This document shows positions 30,301 through 42,464 of a DNA stretch of 64,000 bases, piece by piece. Each line of letters opens with the position of its first letter. Position 1 is the stretch's first letter. The position numbers and the translations under genes are program-made. The DNA lies in the NCBI GenBank assembly GCA_050084515.1, contig CM114275.1, positions 10,478,001 through 10,542,000 of the forward strand, in the 5' to 3' direction. The notes beneath the pieces are model-generated. The model searched no databases, was not told where the DNA came from, and worked only from the letters and a program-made list of their open reading frames with translations. This stretch comes from Blasia pusilla. Taxonomy: Eukaryota; Marchantiophyta; Marchantiopsida; Blasiales.

Positions 30301-33300
30301 ACCAAAAGAAAGAAAGAAAAAATAGACCCCCACAACCAGAAAAAAACCAGTTTTCCCCGACACTCATAAATAGCACCTCGTCGTGGACCCCGGACCCACC
30401 CAAGTCTCCTCCTTCCTTTCTTTCTCTCTCCATATCGCGCGATAAGTGAATGGCATTAGGACATAAGCAGAAAAGACAAAACGGACAGAATCTCATTTTG
30501 CAGTTGACCTGTCATGTGCCACTTTAAAGAAGGAGTATTTGTTGTTCGCGAGCATAGGCCCCCTCCTTTTGACAACTTTCTTCTCGATAATAAGGGGCCA
30601 TCGACCAAAATAAATAAATAAATAATAACAAGGGATATCCGAAACCGTATGTGGGCTGTTGAAGGGTTAGAAGCAACCAAGTTGGCCCGTGGGCCCTACC
30701 AAGCATTCAATCTATTTTTCACTAGAAGGACGTAAAACAAGTGGAGAAAAATAACTATGGCGTAAAAGGTCACATCTTGGGGTAGCCCGAAAAAGAAATA
30801 ATGTTTTCGGGCTAACACTAAGGATCACTAACAAAGTCGTGATCCTTCGACTACAACGTCTCTATTGCTTGAATATCTCTATTCAAAGGTCGAGCTTCTT
30901 TTGTGTGCCCTAAAATATTAAGAAAGTTATGTGAGAAAATAACCAACATAGGAAATTCATCGAATGAGATAAAAAAATTCAATAGAAATTTTATCGATGA
31001 AATCTAAGCGTTACCAAAAAAAACTTATCATAATTGTGTCCCTTAATTCATACATGATGATATTTTGAGAATGAAAATTGAATTTGAATGGAAGAGAGAA
31101 AGGATTCCAATAATTAAGATTGACCGATGATTTAATTAATGGGATTATTTTGATGGGAGGAGTGGAAGGGGAGGAGTAAGTATTGTTTAACTTTTGATTA
31201 TATGATGGAATTGTTTAAGGGAGTAGGGTATCTTTTACATTTTAATTGAGGAGTGGAGTTATTTAGAAGAGTGGAAGGTTTAACTCTTTTATGATTTAAG
31301 AAAATCAAACTTACATCTAAATTTTGAAATTTAATTTTTGATTAAATCAAACTTACATCTGGGAGAAAGATTTTGTAAATTTAATTGTTTTGCCCTTCCT
31401 CCAACTTATTTTGAGCCCTTACCATTTCCCTCAAAGGAGCTTTTTAATGACAAGATCATCGACCATCACATTAAGTTCCCTCTTCATATAAGGGCCATCC
31501 CTAGCTAGAAGTTACTTATGTCCCTATTGAAGGCTCCATCCAATGGGAAACTCCGCCACAACTTCAATGGGAGTCGTGGATGTTTTTTGCAAATATTGTA
31601 GAAATAGAAATAACCCACCATTCTTGCACTCTCCCAATATCCAAAGGTCATCTTTACCAACCATACTTTGATAAGTTTAGTATCCAAGACATAGATTCTA
31701 ACTAGCATGGACTCTCAAGATTGGGAGTCTTGCACCCTCCTCGATGCTCCATGCATGAAGGGACTTGTCAAATTCACTCTTTTAAGCAATTCTATAATAT
31801 TATCTAGAACCAAAATACTAATGGAAAGCTACTCACTACATGGAAATTTTTCATCTTAAGATAGTTAAAAGGTATGTCTACATTCACATTTTCAAACTTA
31901 AAACACTTGGTTGAGGTAGGCCTAAACAAAATCGTATCACAGTGGTAAGGATAAATAAAGTTCCAAAAAAATTAATACAGAAAAACACTTGCATTAGCTC
32001 CCTTATATGGGCAAAACCAATATTTAGTATCGATCTTCAAGACCACTTCTATAAATTCACCTCATTTCTGATTTTCAAAGGCATTAGGGGGTTAAAAAAA
32101 AATTCCCCAACTCCTACTTTATTTTGTAACTTCCAATCTTTGAGATGTAGTTACTACTTCCTACTTGTGTCTTCTAGATAACTTGTCAAATTATTGTTTT
32201 TGGGACTTATCTAAAACTTATAAAATAGACCTCCAAAATTATAATATAAGTCTTACATTACTTCTATATCAATATATCTTAACAAATTCTCTTTAAGTTC
32301 CAAAGATTAAGATTAGTGTGCAACTTCAATAAAAAATTGCAACATAAGGAATTCAATATATCTTTAGAGTGGATTTAGGCACATTTTTTTCCTTTTCGAG
32401 AGGATATGGTTATTAAGTTCAATTGAATTGAGGCCTTAAAGGCTTTCATATCAATTAACTTATTATAGATGCAACCTTAGTACTTCTTAGATGTAACTAA
32501 TTATAATTATCGCCATACATTAATATATATTTTATAAATTTGAAATTTAGATCCATTAATTTTGTATTCTAAAGAAGATGAACAGATATGTTTTATCCAG
32601 AGTAGATGGAGCCCGCCAAGATCCAAGATCCAAAATTATACGAGAAATATTTATGTCCTAAGTTCAACTCGTTATTTAATTTTCATTCATATTAAACCAT
32701 ATATTATACCTCTATTTATATTTTAGGTTAGATGAAGAAAACTTGGAAAGAGTTATGATGAACTAATAAGTATCATCCACAAACTTATAATATGGCTAAT
32801 AATATTTCTTCCTCTTGTTACTCCCTCTTCATTCTTGAAGAGTTTGAAGAAATTGATGGAGGATGAGAAGTTTTCTTCTTTAAAACCTCAATCATAGATA
32901 GTTGCAAGAGGCATTTTGTAGTCCAAATCATTTCTATATATGCACATAAATAAATTTTTATGACATATATGTATATAGAGAGTGTGATAAATGAATTCAA
33001 GGATATTCAAGTAGAATATCCATGAATAGAAATAAGTTGTGATGAAGTTCTACATAAATCGTTATCAAATAAAAAGCGTGACAAGGTCTTACAAAACCGT
33101 AGTCGGATCAAGACATATTTATGTTCAAATTGCAGATTTGGTAATTCATGGAATTGGAGCTTTGTTATATTAAAGTCACACGTAGTGTTGCAATTGAGTT
33201 TCTACCAAAAAAATAATAATAATTCAACAACCATTGAGTTTGCCATATCATTGGTAAATTATAGTGAAATCTATATTATTATTGGAGATTGCCTTCTTGA

Positions 33301-34674
33301 TTTGCAAACACCTCTTTACTTGACATGTGACAACCGGGCAACAAGAGAATGTTTTCTACTCTACGGGCAACGAACATGAAAATATTCCTCCGTCTACGGG
33401 AAGCAAGAAAATTTTTTTTTGGGCAACATGATTAGTCCTTTCACTCCCTGCATGGCACGGAATGCCTAGTAGTTATAACTTAATTGCAAATGGGGTTATG
33501 ACTTCCCCAACATTTAATTGAACCAATTACATTGTGACTTTCCTAATAATTCATTGCAAATCCTTCTCAAGATACATTCCAACTAATTCAAACTTGTTTG
33601 TTTTGCCATAAATTTTCAAACAAAATATTAATCTAGGGACTTATTGAGGCCTTAAGGAGGAAGGAGGGACTAGGATGTATTTTTCAAATGGAATGAATGG
33701 TTTTTAAAGATGAAAATGAGAAGGTTGGCATGAAGCCCTCCTATGAGGGAATTTGGGGGTTGTAGTCATTCTTCTAAATGAGAGAGGAAAAATGAAGAAG
33801 AACATAAGGGGGACATGGATGTTTTTTTTCCCCCACCTTTCTAACAATGAAGAGTATGCTTGATAAGAAAGGGAATGTGTGGTTAGGATCAAGTGTGGAA
33901 AATGGAAGATTGGCATATAAGGGGAAACCTATATTCTTCAATCGGCTGGGACTCTAAGAGGAAAGATAAGGTTAGTTATGGGAAGGATCCAAAGTTCTGG
34001 GGATGTTGTGTTGATGAAGGAAGGATGAGTTTTTGGCGGGGAATATTTTGTAATGAAGATAGAAGATGCATGGTGGCACAAAATACAGCATGGTTATCAA
34101 AAAAAGGAGAATAGAGTGATGTTTCATGGTACCTCTTCTTCTTAATATCTGTTATTTTTACAAGTACCAGACATCATAAAAATAAAACTTTCTGTAAGGG
34201 ATCAATAATAATATTTGATATGCTCAGAAAAAGAAAGTTAGATGCTAAAGAAAAAATTTATTGACCAACATACATCTCATAATATTGACAATTTTGCTCC
34301 TTCCATATTGTCATGTTTTCATATGAAATTTCAACTTGGAGATTCACTTAATTGACACTTAATGCATTATTCTCTATGATCTGTTTTTGTCACAAGTATC
34401 ATGAACTTTCAAATATTCTTATTCTCTTCACTTCAAATTTCACATATTTTTATGTATAGAATATACTCCCCGAATACAACTTCCTATTTGCTTCCATTAA
34501 TTTAATTCTATATTAGCTTTAGTGTCATGACGTCAATCCTAAATAAAAAAGTATGTAAAAAAAAATTTAAGACAAATTTTGCTACCCTGAATTTGTTAGA
34601 TGATTTTTATATGATTTTGTATTTTATAAATCCTAGGTCAATTTTGGTTGACACCTTTCCCTTAAACTCCTATT
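30301..34674. other. AT-rich spacer
   Basis: No gene recognised. Contains a copy of the AT-rich dispersed repeat (31075-31290) and stop-rich sequence elsewhere. Confidence 0.6.
31075..31290. repeat. dispersed AT-rich repeat, copy 2
   Basis: Same ordered phrases as 5810-5985 ('ggagtggaagggg', 'attgtttaacttt', 'ggagtagggtat', 'ttttaattgagga') with scattered changes. Confidence 0.5.
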
Positions 34675-35265
34675 AACTTGAGACCTATCACAGGCTCCCA
34701 AGTCTCCATCGTGACCTCACTCAGAGAGGACGCAACCTCCGGCTTAGGGTTGCTATGTAGCAACCCTAGCCACCCCCGCAACAACCACTCCATTCTGACC
34801 TCGTACACCATGCTCCTCATCCAAAAAATGAACATGTGCTACTTTGACGGCCTTCGCACTCTCCGCTCGAACGACGTCCCAAGAAGTCCATGGGTGCCTA
34901 TCTCTCCTCCTCCCGCCCCCAGCCAATGCCTCTACAGACCCTGTAGGCAATGGTCCAACTCATGGACGTGACGGCATGGATGACACTCGCATCCGTCTCC
35001 GCTTAGCCATACCTAGGCTGACTATCCATGTGAGACAGTTGAGGTTCATCGCCTGCCCCAATACCTGTCTCTGGGATGCCTCAGTCATACCTGGCACCGC
35101 CGTAGTACCCGTAGCGAATCTCACGGCGCACTCGCGCTCATCTGTTGTAGGCTCCTCCAATGCTCGGGTCACCTCATCCCAAATCATGCTTGGTCCTCCC
35201 TGACGAAAGGCATGGGATGCTGGGAAGGTAACATGCACAAGAGTGAGGGGACTAACCATGCCGCA
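34675..35265 (-). pseudogene. fragment of gypsy element: methyltransferase C-terminus and following linker
   Basis: A GC-richer island in AT-rich DNA. The minus strand encodes ASHAFRQGGPSMIWDE, a motif IX-like DERECAVRFATGTTAV and QRQVLGQAMNLNCLTWIV, matching element 2 at 42465-42755 residue by residue over most of its length. The left part (34675-34960) matches the linker that follows in element 2 toward RT (compare 42120-42330). Both edges drop abruptly into AT-rich sequence. It is an orphan piece of a third copy and is better preserved than element 2 here. Confidence 0.8.
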
Positions 35266-36272
35266 AAAAAATCAATTCTTTTCTTGTTGCCTGTAGTATG
35301 AAAAAAATTCTTGCTCTGAGTCACCATGTGTCAAGAGAACATGTGTTTGCACATCAAGAAGACACCCTCCAATAATAATATAGATGTTGTATCATACTCC
35401 TTTAGAAAAGAACCATAATGAATTAATTATATTTCTTGTTGATTGGGAGTTCTTTTGTCTTATAGAAGAAAGGAATTGAAGATCATCGCTATATATCATT
35501 GGAGACAAGAGCTTATATTTATCAATGTTTATGTAGAACATCGGAGATGTCATGTGGAAAATATGCCATAAGGATATGGCTATATAGCATAAAATACATG
35601 GTACTTAACAAATGCTACGTAATAGGATGAGAAGAGTATTTAGAAAAGGACTTAAATTGACATATGGAAAATTTTGATTTAGTCCGATGGTATTTATTTG
35701 CAAAAGTTGAGGTATACGCATGGAAGACTTGTTTATTATAAAAAAAACTCCTATAATTCAGAAGCAATCATACTAGTTAGTTATGTGTGCATGTACAGTA
35801 AGTCCCCTTAATTGGTATCCCAAATGAGTAGTGAAAAAGCATAGTAATGTTATAAAAATAGACTAATGCATACCCATGCAATGCACGAGGTAGTTGAAAT
35901 TAAAAATAGAAAAGAACTTGTGACCAAGGACTTAACCAATCCTCAAAAGTCTTAATTCACTTCTCTTAATTCCAAATAGTCTTATTGATTGAGAGATCGA
36001 GCGATCCTATTGGTTGAAAGGGCCAAGTGTCAAGTGGATAAGTGTTTGAAATTCAAAGGGGCAGTCTCCAACAATAATATAGATAACAAATATATAAGTG
36101 CCTTTTGTGAGTAATGTGGTGGTTGAATTTTTATACCAATACTAATGCATGAAATAGACAAAAAAATAAGTTTTTCCTCAGCCATATGGATTGGTATGAA
36201 ATTTTTTGCCATTAGATTTTTTTTAAGCATATGGAATGATTTTCTTATCATCGTTAAGAGTATCGATGGAAA

Positions 36273-36274
<2 letters not shown>

Positions 36275-36342
<68 letters not shown>
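36275..36342. repeat. (AT)34 microsatellite
   Basis: A perfect 68-base alternating AT tract. The Ile-Tyr repeat ORFs here are artefacts of it. Confidence 0.98.
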
Positions 36343-36347
<5 letters not shown>

Positions 36348-37244
36348 AAATTTACAAGTATCATATCCACACTTCGGGATGGAGATTCGGATTCTCATAT
36401 GACCATTTTTATAAGGGAAAAATACCCATAAAAGTTATAAACTTATAATGTTCAAAAAAATGGCTTTAGTATAGTAGATACCTCTAGTGGTCAACGGGTA
36501 TGTATTATAACTAGAGCAATAGATGACATTACATTGGTGTTAAGATATAGAGTCATTGCAAAGTTTTAATAATGGTCACAGATATTCCAATTGAGCTTTA
36601 AATAATAACATTCGAATAATGTAAGAAATTTATAGCTTATTTCAAAAAAGTTGTGACCTCACTTTTCTTAAGTCAAACAAATTTTTTTTCGCAAGAATGA
36701 TCCATGTACAATTAAGACTTTTTGATACATATCCAAATTTAAGATAACTCAACTAGTTTAGGCAAGTGATTGATCAAAAAGAGGCATATGTAAGAACAAT
36801 TAACTTGTTTGCATAAGTTATTATCTTGTGTAAGATCATAAGCTTTTTTTGTTGACGTGGGATGAACATTATATTTATGCAAGCAAAATCATCCTTGCAT
36901 TTGTGTGTAAGAGCTTGTCATATAGGATTAGTAGTTTCTACATGCCATGAAAGGTTTTTTAAGTAGACAATATATAGGAAATATGTAGTTATTCTCTTCA
37001 CAAAAAGCTTGATTACAAAGAAGACAAATATTTCCTATGAATTTTACAATATTTCTATCAAAAACATAATATAATAGAATCTATTGAATAGTTGGTTAAA
37101 ATTATTTAGTTATGTTCTTGATCTAGATAAGAAATCCAATTTCAACTTTGAATCCATAGAAATGATTGGTTTTTAATTCCTGTGATGTCTAAATCGATGT
37201 CGATTACAATTAGAGAGAGAGAGATTGGACCAGAGAAGCTATGA

Positions 37245-37383
37245 GTAATTGATCAAACTTAACTAATGCTTAGAGTATGATCATAATGATCATACTCTAA
37301 GGATTAGGGCTTAACTAGAAGCCTCTCCAAACATCCATCTCTATATGATCATACTCTAAGTATTACTTAATTTTGATCAATTA
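37245..37383. repeat. foldback element with 39-bp arms and a perfect inner palindrome
   Basis: Arms at 37245-37283 and 37345-37383 are inverted copies with about three mismatches. The first arm runs into a palindrome at about 37269-37301 with 16-base arms around one central base. Part of the unit, including 'ggattagggc' and 'cctctccaaacatcc', recurs about 148 bases to the right (from 37422). Confidence 0.75.
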
Positions 37384-38788
37384 GGTATAAGCAAAGTATT
37401 CCTAGTATAATTGATCTTTAAAGTATGATCATAATGATCGTACTCTAAGGATTAGGGCATGACTATAAGCCTCTCCAAACATCCATATCTACTATGAATA
37501 CAATGTCAACAATCCAATAACCGATTCCATTGCTATTAAGTAGAAAGACACACTTGAGACTTAATATTTCCTCAAGTAGTTTATGTGAAGATGTAGATTA
37601 TCCATAAATGGATAGAAGTAAAACTTGTTGTCGTGGAAACTAAAATTATAGTGGTAGATTTGGTGTTCGAGGTTAAGATCAATATAACCAAGGCTATTAA
37701 AGCCAATAGTAACATTGATCATTAACACATAACTCGTTAAGATTCTTTCATCTCATGTGAGTTGGATGGCTATCTACAGCAAGATGACATAAAAAGACTA
37801 ATAGGTTCCAAATATCCTCCATAACAAATTAAGTAGTAGAGAGGAAGAATCAACACATAAGAAAAAAACTATCTCTATGTTGAATGATGAAAATATGTCT
37901 AAGGAGCTTTGGACACAATAATTTGAATATGGATTGTATTTTATCGATAAAAAAATGACAAAATTTGTATATACAAAGATAGTAGATCTAGATGAGTAAC
38001 ATGACAATTGAAATCCTTTCTCGTGCCACTATCTTACGACTCTTGTGCAAGTGTCATGATTGTCATGTGAGCTATTTTTTATGGTTGCATACATGAGCTA
38101 ATTACTACGAACATTCCAAGAAGAGCCAAATATTTTCGACTATGGAATAACGGAACCCACTGAAAGTCTATGGCTACCACTTGCGATTGTCATGCATTTG
38201 AAGATAATATCAGCCATATGCATAGTTTTTATGCATCTAGAGTGATCTCCTCCCCATCCTCCCACTCCTTTCCATTGGAAAATGGAAGGTCATCTAGGCA
38301 ATGGGTTTACAAGTGTATAGTATAGTAGTTCTATGAGGCTTTTGGAGGAATTTTTTTGTATGTGGTTGCAAATTTAGACAAGAGGATTGAGTGTACAATG
38401 GATGGGGTATTTATGCAAAAATCATATAAGGAAGAGTCAATAACGATAATTGCAACATTAATCACAAGTACTCCTTGATTAAGAATCCTATGGTACATGA
38501 TAGCGTACCCTTATGCATAATCTCCTAAGGGAACCAAAGCTTGATCCATATTATGGGCAAAGATTTAGAAGGCACGGCAGCATCGCTTAAAAATCACAAA
38601 TTTATGGCTCTATATGGAAAAAATGGAAACACATAGCCTTATTAGAATTCCTTGGGATGAGTTCAGGAATTATTATTTTGGTCAAAAGCGTGTGTTTGAA
38701 GCTTCATTGTATTTTTTATCTCTTACAAAAACTCAAATTGATATCGTAGGATCATGTTAAGAGCAACAAATTTTGTTCAAGAGACTTA

Positions 38789-38906
38789 TATCGTGCGCAT
38801 ACACATCGCTACACAACATACATCGCTGTCAACAAACATACACACAAATATGCACGATCCCATGCTAACTCATGGTATCCAAACAATGAGGCAAGAAGTA
38901 CTAAAA
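38789..38906 (-). repeat. left terminal segment of element 2
   Basis: 118 bases matching 4030-4160, followed at once by a poly-C tract (38907-38915). On the minus strand this is a G tract, like a polypurine tract next to a 3' LTR. If so, the 3' LTR would be only this long. Confidence 0.7.
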
Positions 38907-39097
38907 TATCTCCAATCGCCCCCCCTAGCTGGTGATTAGGTCCCTCTAACTCCAAATAGCCATCTATCCCTACCTACCATGACATACATCTCTCGGACGC
39001 TAAGAGCAAAAAGGCCGGGTGCTCATATGGCCCCATCGTTAATCGCCTTCTTGTCATCGATGTCACAGACACAAGTCGGAATGTAGAACAACCTACT

Positions 39098-39232
39098 CTA
39101 TGTACATCTGTGACATATCCATCGTTCCTTAGGAACCCTAGTGAGAGGTGGCGTCAGACATGCCCATTCTCTCAAACATCCATCAGATACTAGCATAGTG
39201 GTTGCACCACAAGCGGAACCACACAACATACA
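39098..39232 (-). pseudogene. PHD zinc finger at the polyprotein C-terminus (element 2)
   Basis: The frame reads CMLCGSACGATTMLVSDGC, then LREWACLTPPL, then VPKERWICHRCT and a stop. It aligns with the PHD finger of element 1. Here the third zinc Cys is Ser (VSDGC for VCDGC) and six bases that encoded the zinc His are missing, so the fold would be damaged. The closing W-x-C-x2-C is intact. Confidence 0.8.
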
Positions 39233-40130
39233 CCGCAAGCTTGTAAGAACTAATGCTAAGCTCGGATCAACTGTACCGTCAATGTTCAGAAGATGACATG
39301 GCGCACAATTACGCACATGGTCCTTTGAAACCATACCATCACGTCCCTCCAATAAGAGAACACCTGATGGAAAAATCTCACGCATTCTCAACATAAGGCA
39401 CCATGCAGTCACAACCAACGTCGTGGGTGCCATTTGTTGCAAGTAGATATAGTCTCCCTGATGAAACCTCTGGATAGTAGGTTGGTAACCACCTCCCCGA
39501 ATAGTCGCATATCTCAATATATCTCGATGCTGTGCAATCGCCAAGTTCTCAAACACCATGGGCATCACTATTCAAAACAACTAAGTCCTCTGAGAACATG
39601 CTGCATTCATACATCAGGATCATCAAGGTTCAACACCTCACCAACATCTCGACAAATGACCATAGGTACATCAGGCTCTCAGCCATAAAGCAACAAGTAT
39701 GGTGAGAAAGACACTAAGGATGTCTGCCTCCTGAATCTGTATCTCATCACCAACCACGACAACCAATCTCCTATGTGACCTCTCTGCAAGCCATACTTGT
39801 GTAATCCTCTCTTCACCGTCTGCACAACCCTCTTTGCTAGTCCATCCGCCTGAGGATGATCTCGTGAAGTGGTGCGGTGTGCAGCGCCTGATCACACAAG
39901 GCTTGAAACTCCCAGCGAAACTCTATACCTTGGTCTCTCAACACCTCAATTGGTGTGCCGTAATGACCCAATACTTGATCTAGGAAGGCATACGCTACTC
40001 TCTCACTCGCTGTGTTAGAGAATGCAACCAACTCTATCCACTTCGAGGAGTGCTCAACCATCACCAACACATAAGGACCGTGGCGCTCCGTCAAAGGCAA
40101 AGGTCATGCAAAATCCAAACTCCATCTATG
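39233..40130 (-). pseudogene. Ty3/gypsy integrase core and C-terminal region (element 2)
   Basis: Includes PLTERHGPYVLVMVEHSSKW, the second-Asp motif VLRDQGIEF, then in shifted frames the rest of the core, and 'FENLAIAQHRDILRYA' and 'GDYIYLQQ' in a well-kept 156-codon frame that runs into the PHD finger. A frame break sits near 39890, just after 'HTAPLHEIILRRMD', where element 1 has the DHPEADGLAE motif. Confidence 0.88.
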
Positions 40131-40139
40131 ACCTAAATC

Positions 40140-40583
40140 CATAATCGGAAGTGGTTGCAACTGTGAAGTCGGAGCATTGAACAATGCTCAGACTCGATCA
40201 CAAACCATGCACTTGGCAACAAACTGTTGAACGTCAGTCTGCATGCCTCGCCACCAATATTATATCTGGAGCAAGTTGTACATCTACTTCACTCCAAAAT
40301 GAGGCAACTCCTCATGGGCATGACGCACCAAACGTGCTTTGTACAAAGGATGAGGCATTACAATCACTCTACTATCCTCCCAAACTCGCAACACATGTGT
40401 CTCCTCCGACAAAAACCTTCTGGCTCGCTGTAGGATCCGATCCTGCTCTCTAGCATCCATTGTGCTTGCGACGCTGCCAGTACGCAAGTACTCCAAGATC
40501 ACCTCATCATTGTGAATGTTTTGGCCACATGTCGTCCTCTCACCGGCCTCTAGATCTAACGACTCTCCATCACACCTCGCCAT
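40140..40583 (-). pseudogene. H2C2 zinc-binding domain (element 2)
   Basis: HAHEELPHFGVK, then YWWRGM, then CMVCDRV followed by a stop. Same HHCC order as element 1, with one internal stop and a frameshift after 'FGVK'. Confidence 0.85.
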
Positions 40584-40689
40584 GGAAGTCTTAGCAATCT
40601 AGCTCTCCATAGCCAACAAGCCCAAATAGTTGATGTGTGCCATCCTAGAACCAACTCCTCATCACTCTCACCATGCCAATGAACTCTAG

Positions 40690-41090
40690 TCGCATCTTGC
40701 TGATTCAGGCATGCGTTACGACTCAAACCATTTGCATCCTTGTTGAGTGTCCCAGGTCTATGCACCACGTGGAAGTCATACTCCGGCAACAAAAGAGCCC
40801 ACCTCGCAAGCTTCCTTATAAGCTTGTCGGACTCAATCAACCACTTAAGTGGATGATGATCAATAATGATGGTAAAGGGGTTTCCAAATAGATAACACCT
40901 TAAATGTGCGACAGCCCACACCACAGCTAAGCACTCATCCTCTTACGAGCTATATTTTGCCTCTACAACGTTGTTTGAGCGACTAGCGTAAGCCACCACG
41001 AACTCTCTACCATCATCGTCATGCTGGGTGAGCATGGCTCTCAACCCCAACATGCTCCAATCGGTATGCAGTTGGAAAGGACACCCCTTG
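40690..41090 (-). pseudogene. RNase H domain (element 2)
   Basis: Contains FQLHTDWSMLGLRAML (first Asp), VVAYASRS, ECLAVVWAVAHLRCYLFG, IDHHPLKWL and VHRPGTLNKDANGLSRN. All conserved Ty3/gypsy RNase H blocks are present, with a stop after 'EAKYSS'. The domain would degrade the RNA strand during reverse transcription. Confidence 0.92.
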
Positions 41091-42048
41091 ATCTGTCTCC
41101 TCAATATAGGCGTGGACATAAATATGTCCTTGAGCAGTTGAAATGCTCTCTCCTGCTCATCCCCCTTATGCCACTCCTGATCCACTTTGGTCAACAAGGT
41201 TAGCGGCTTTGCAATCGAACTGAAACCCTTGACGTAACGCCGATAGAAGTTTGCCAATCCCATGAATGCACGAACTCGAGTCATATTTATAGGGCATGGA
41301 ATGTGTGAAATAGCCTCTACCTTTTTCAGCTGCACATCAATGCCCCCTGGATATATCGTATGACCCAAGTACTCAGTCTGGTTGTAGAAGAACTGGCACT
41401 TGCCTGGATGTAGCTTCAGCCCATGTAACTGCAATCGTCAAAATACCTCCTCTAGATATCGCTCATGCTCCTCAATCATGGCACTAAAGACTGCGATATC
41501 ATCAATATAACACCTAGCAAAATCCAAACCTTCCAAGATCCTATCCATGACCCTTTGAGACTCACTCGGGCGTTCTTTAACCTGAATGGTAAGAACCACC
41601 ACTGGTACAAACAATCCTTCCCTTGAGGATCAATGCCCCAAAATGCCTTCTTCTCCCTGCCCTCCAATCTGATAGGCAACTGATGGTATCCGGCTCGCAA
41701 ATCCTATGAACTAAAGACCTTTGCATGCCCAATCGCATCAAAGATCTCCTCAAGGGTGGGCATTGCATACTTATCGGACTACGTGTGCCAATTGATAGGT
41801 TGGTAATCTCCACACATCCGCCTATCCGTCCAATTTCCATGCACATCCTTCTTGGTGGACATGACTATGGCATATGTATACTTGCCATGTGACATCTCCA
41901 CTAGTCCTACTCCAACCAAGTCTTGGCTCCTACTCTGAATCAGAGCCCTCTCCATGTCAGTGTACCTGTAGGATCGTCGGAAGATCAGCGTGTCACTCGA
42001 TAACTCAATATGGATCCTTAGACCCTTCAACATATCCAAATCCTCCAT
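41091..42048 (-). pseudogene. Ty3/gypsy reverse transcriptase (element 2)
   Basis: Blocks in order: 'FRRSYRYTDMERALIQ', 'STKKDVHGNWTDRRMCGDYQ', 'MRAGYHQLPIRLEGREKKAF', a YIDD catalytic box (FARCYIDDIAVFSAM near 41490-41525), LHPGKCQFF with EYLGH, and 'VRAFMGLANFYRRYVKGFS'. These are diagnostic for Ty3/gypsy RT. Several stops and frameshifts break it. Element 1 lacks this whole domain. Confidence 0.95.
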
Positions 42049-42464
42049 GCTAAATGCAAAAAAAACTCCTATAACTCTTGAGGAACTAGTGTATCCGGTG
42101 CCGCTCTCCTCCTTTCAACTTAGGGCCCATATATGGCTCCCAAGTCTCCAACGTTACTATGGTAGGACTCTCCGGGGCGGGTGTAGGTGGTTGTCATGGT
42201 GCAACCCCGTCTCAGACAAAAAAAATCTCATCTCCACGTATAGTTCCTAGAACCATGCTCGATGTTGTGGCTACCATCTCTAGGCGTACCTGCAAAACAT
42301 CCCAAGAAGTCCAAGGATGTCTCTCTCGATCATCCCTAGTCTATCGATCACCTTGGGTCTCGCCTCCATCCATTGCCTCAACCGTCTCGATAGGCATGGG
42401 GCTCACCAATGCAACACCTGTGATTTGTCGCATCCGCAAACGACGCTGCTCAACCACTCTTAAG

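Larger units (their letters stand above)
35266..38788. other. AT-rich spacer
   Basis: No coding sequence recognised. Holds the AT microsatellite and the palindromic foldback listed separately. Confidence 0.6.

Noticed and set aside
36030-36448. Open frames of about 70-120 codons with long Ile-Tyr repeats on both strands
   Set aside because: They are read-through of the (AT)34 microsatellite.
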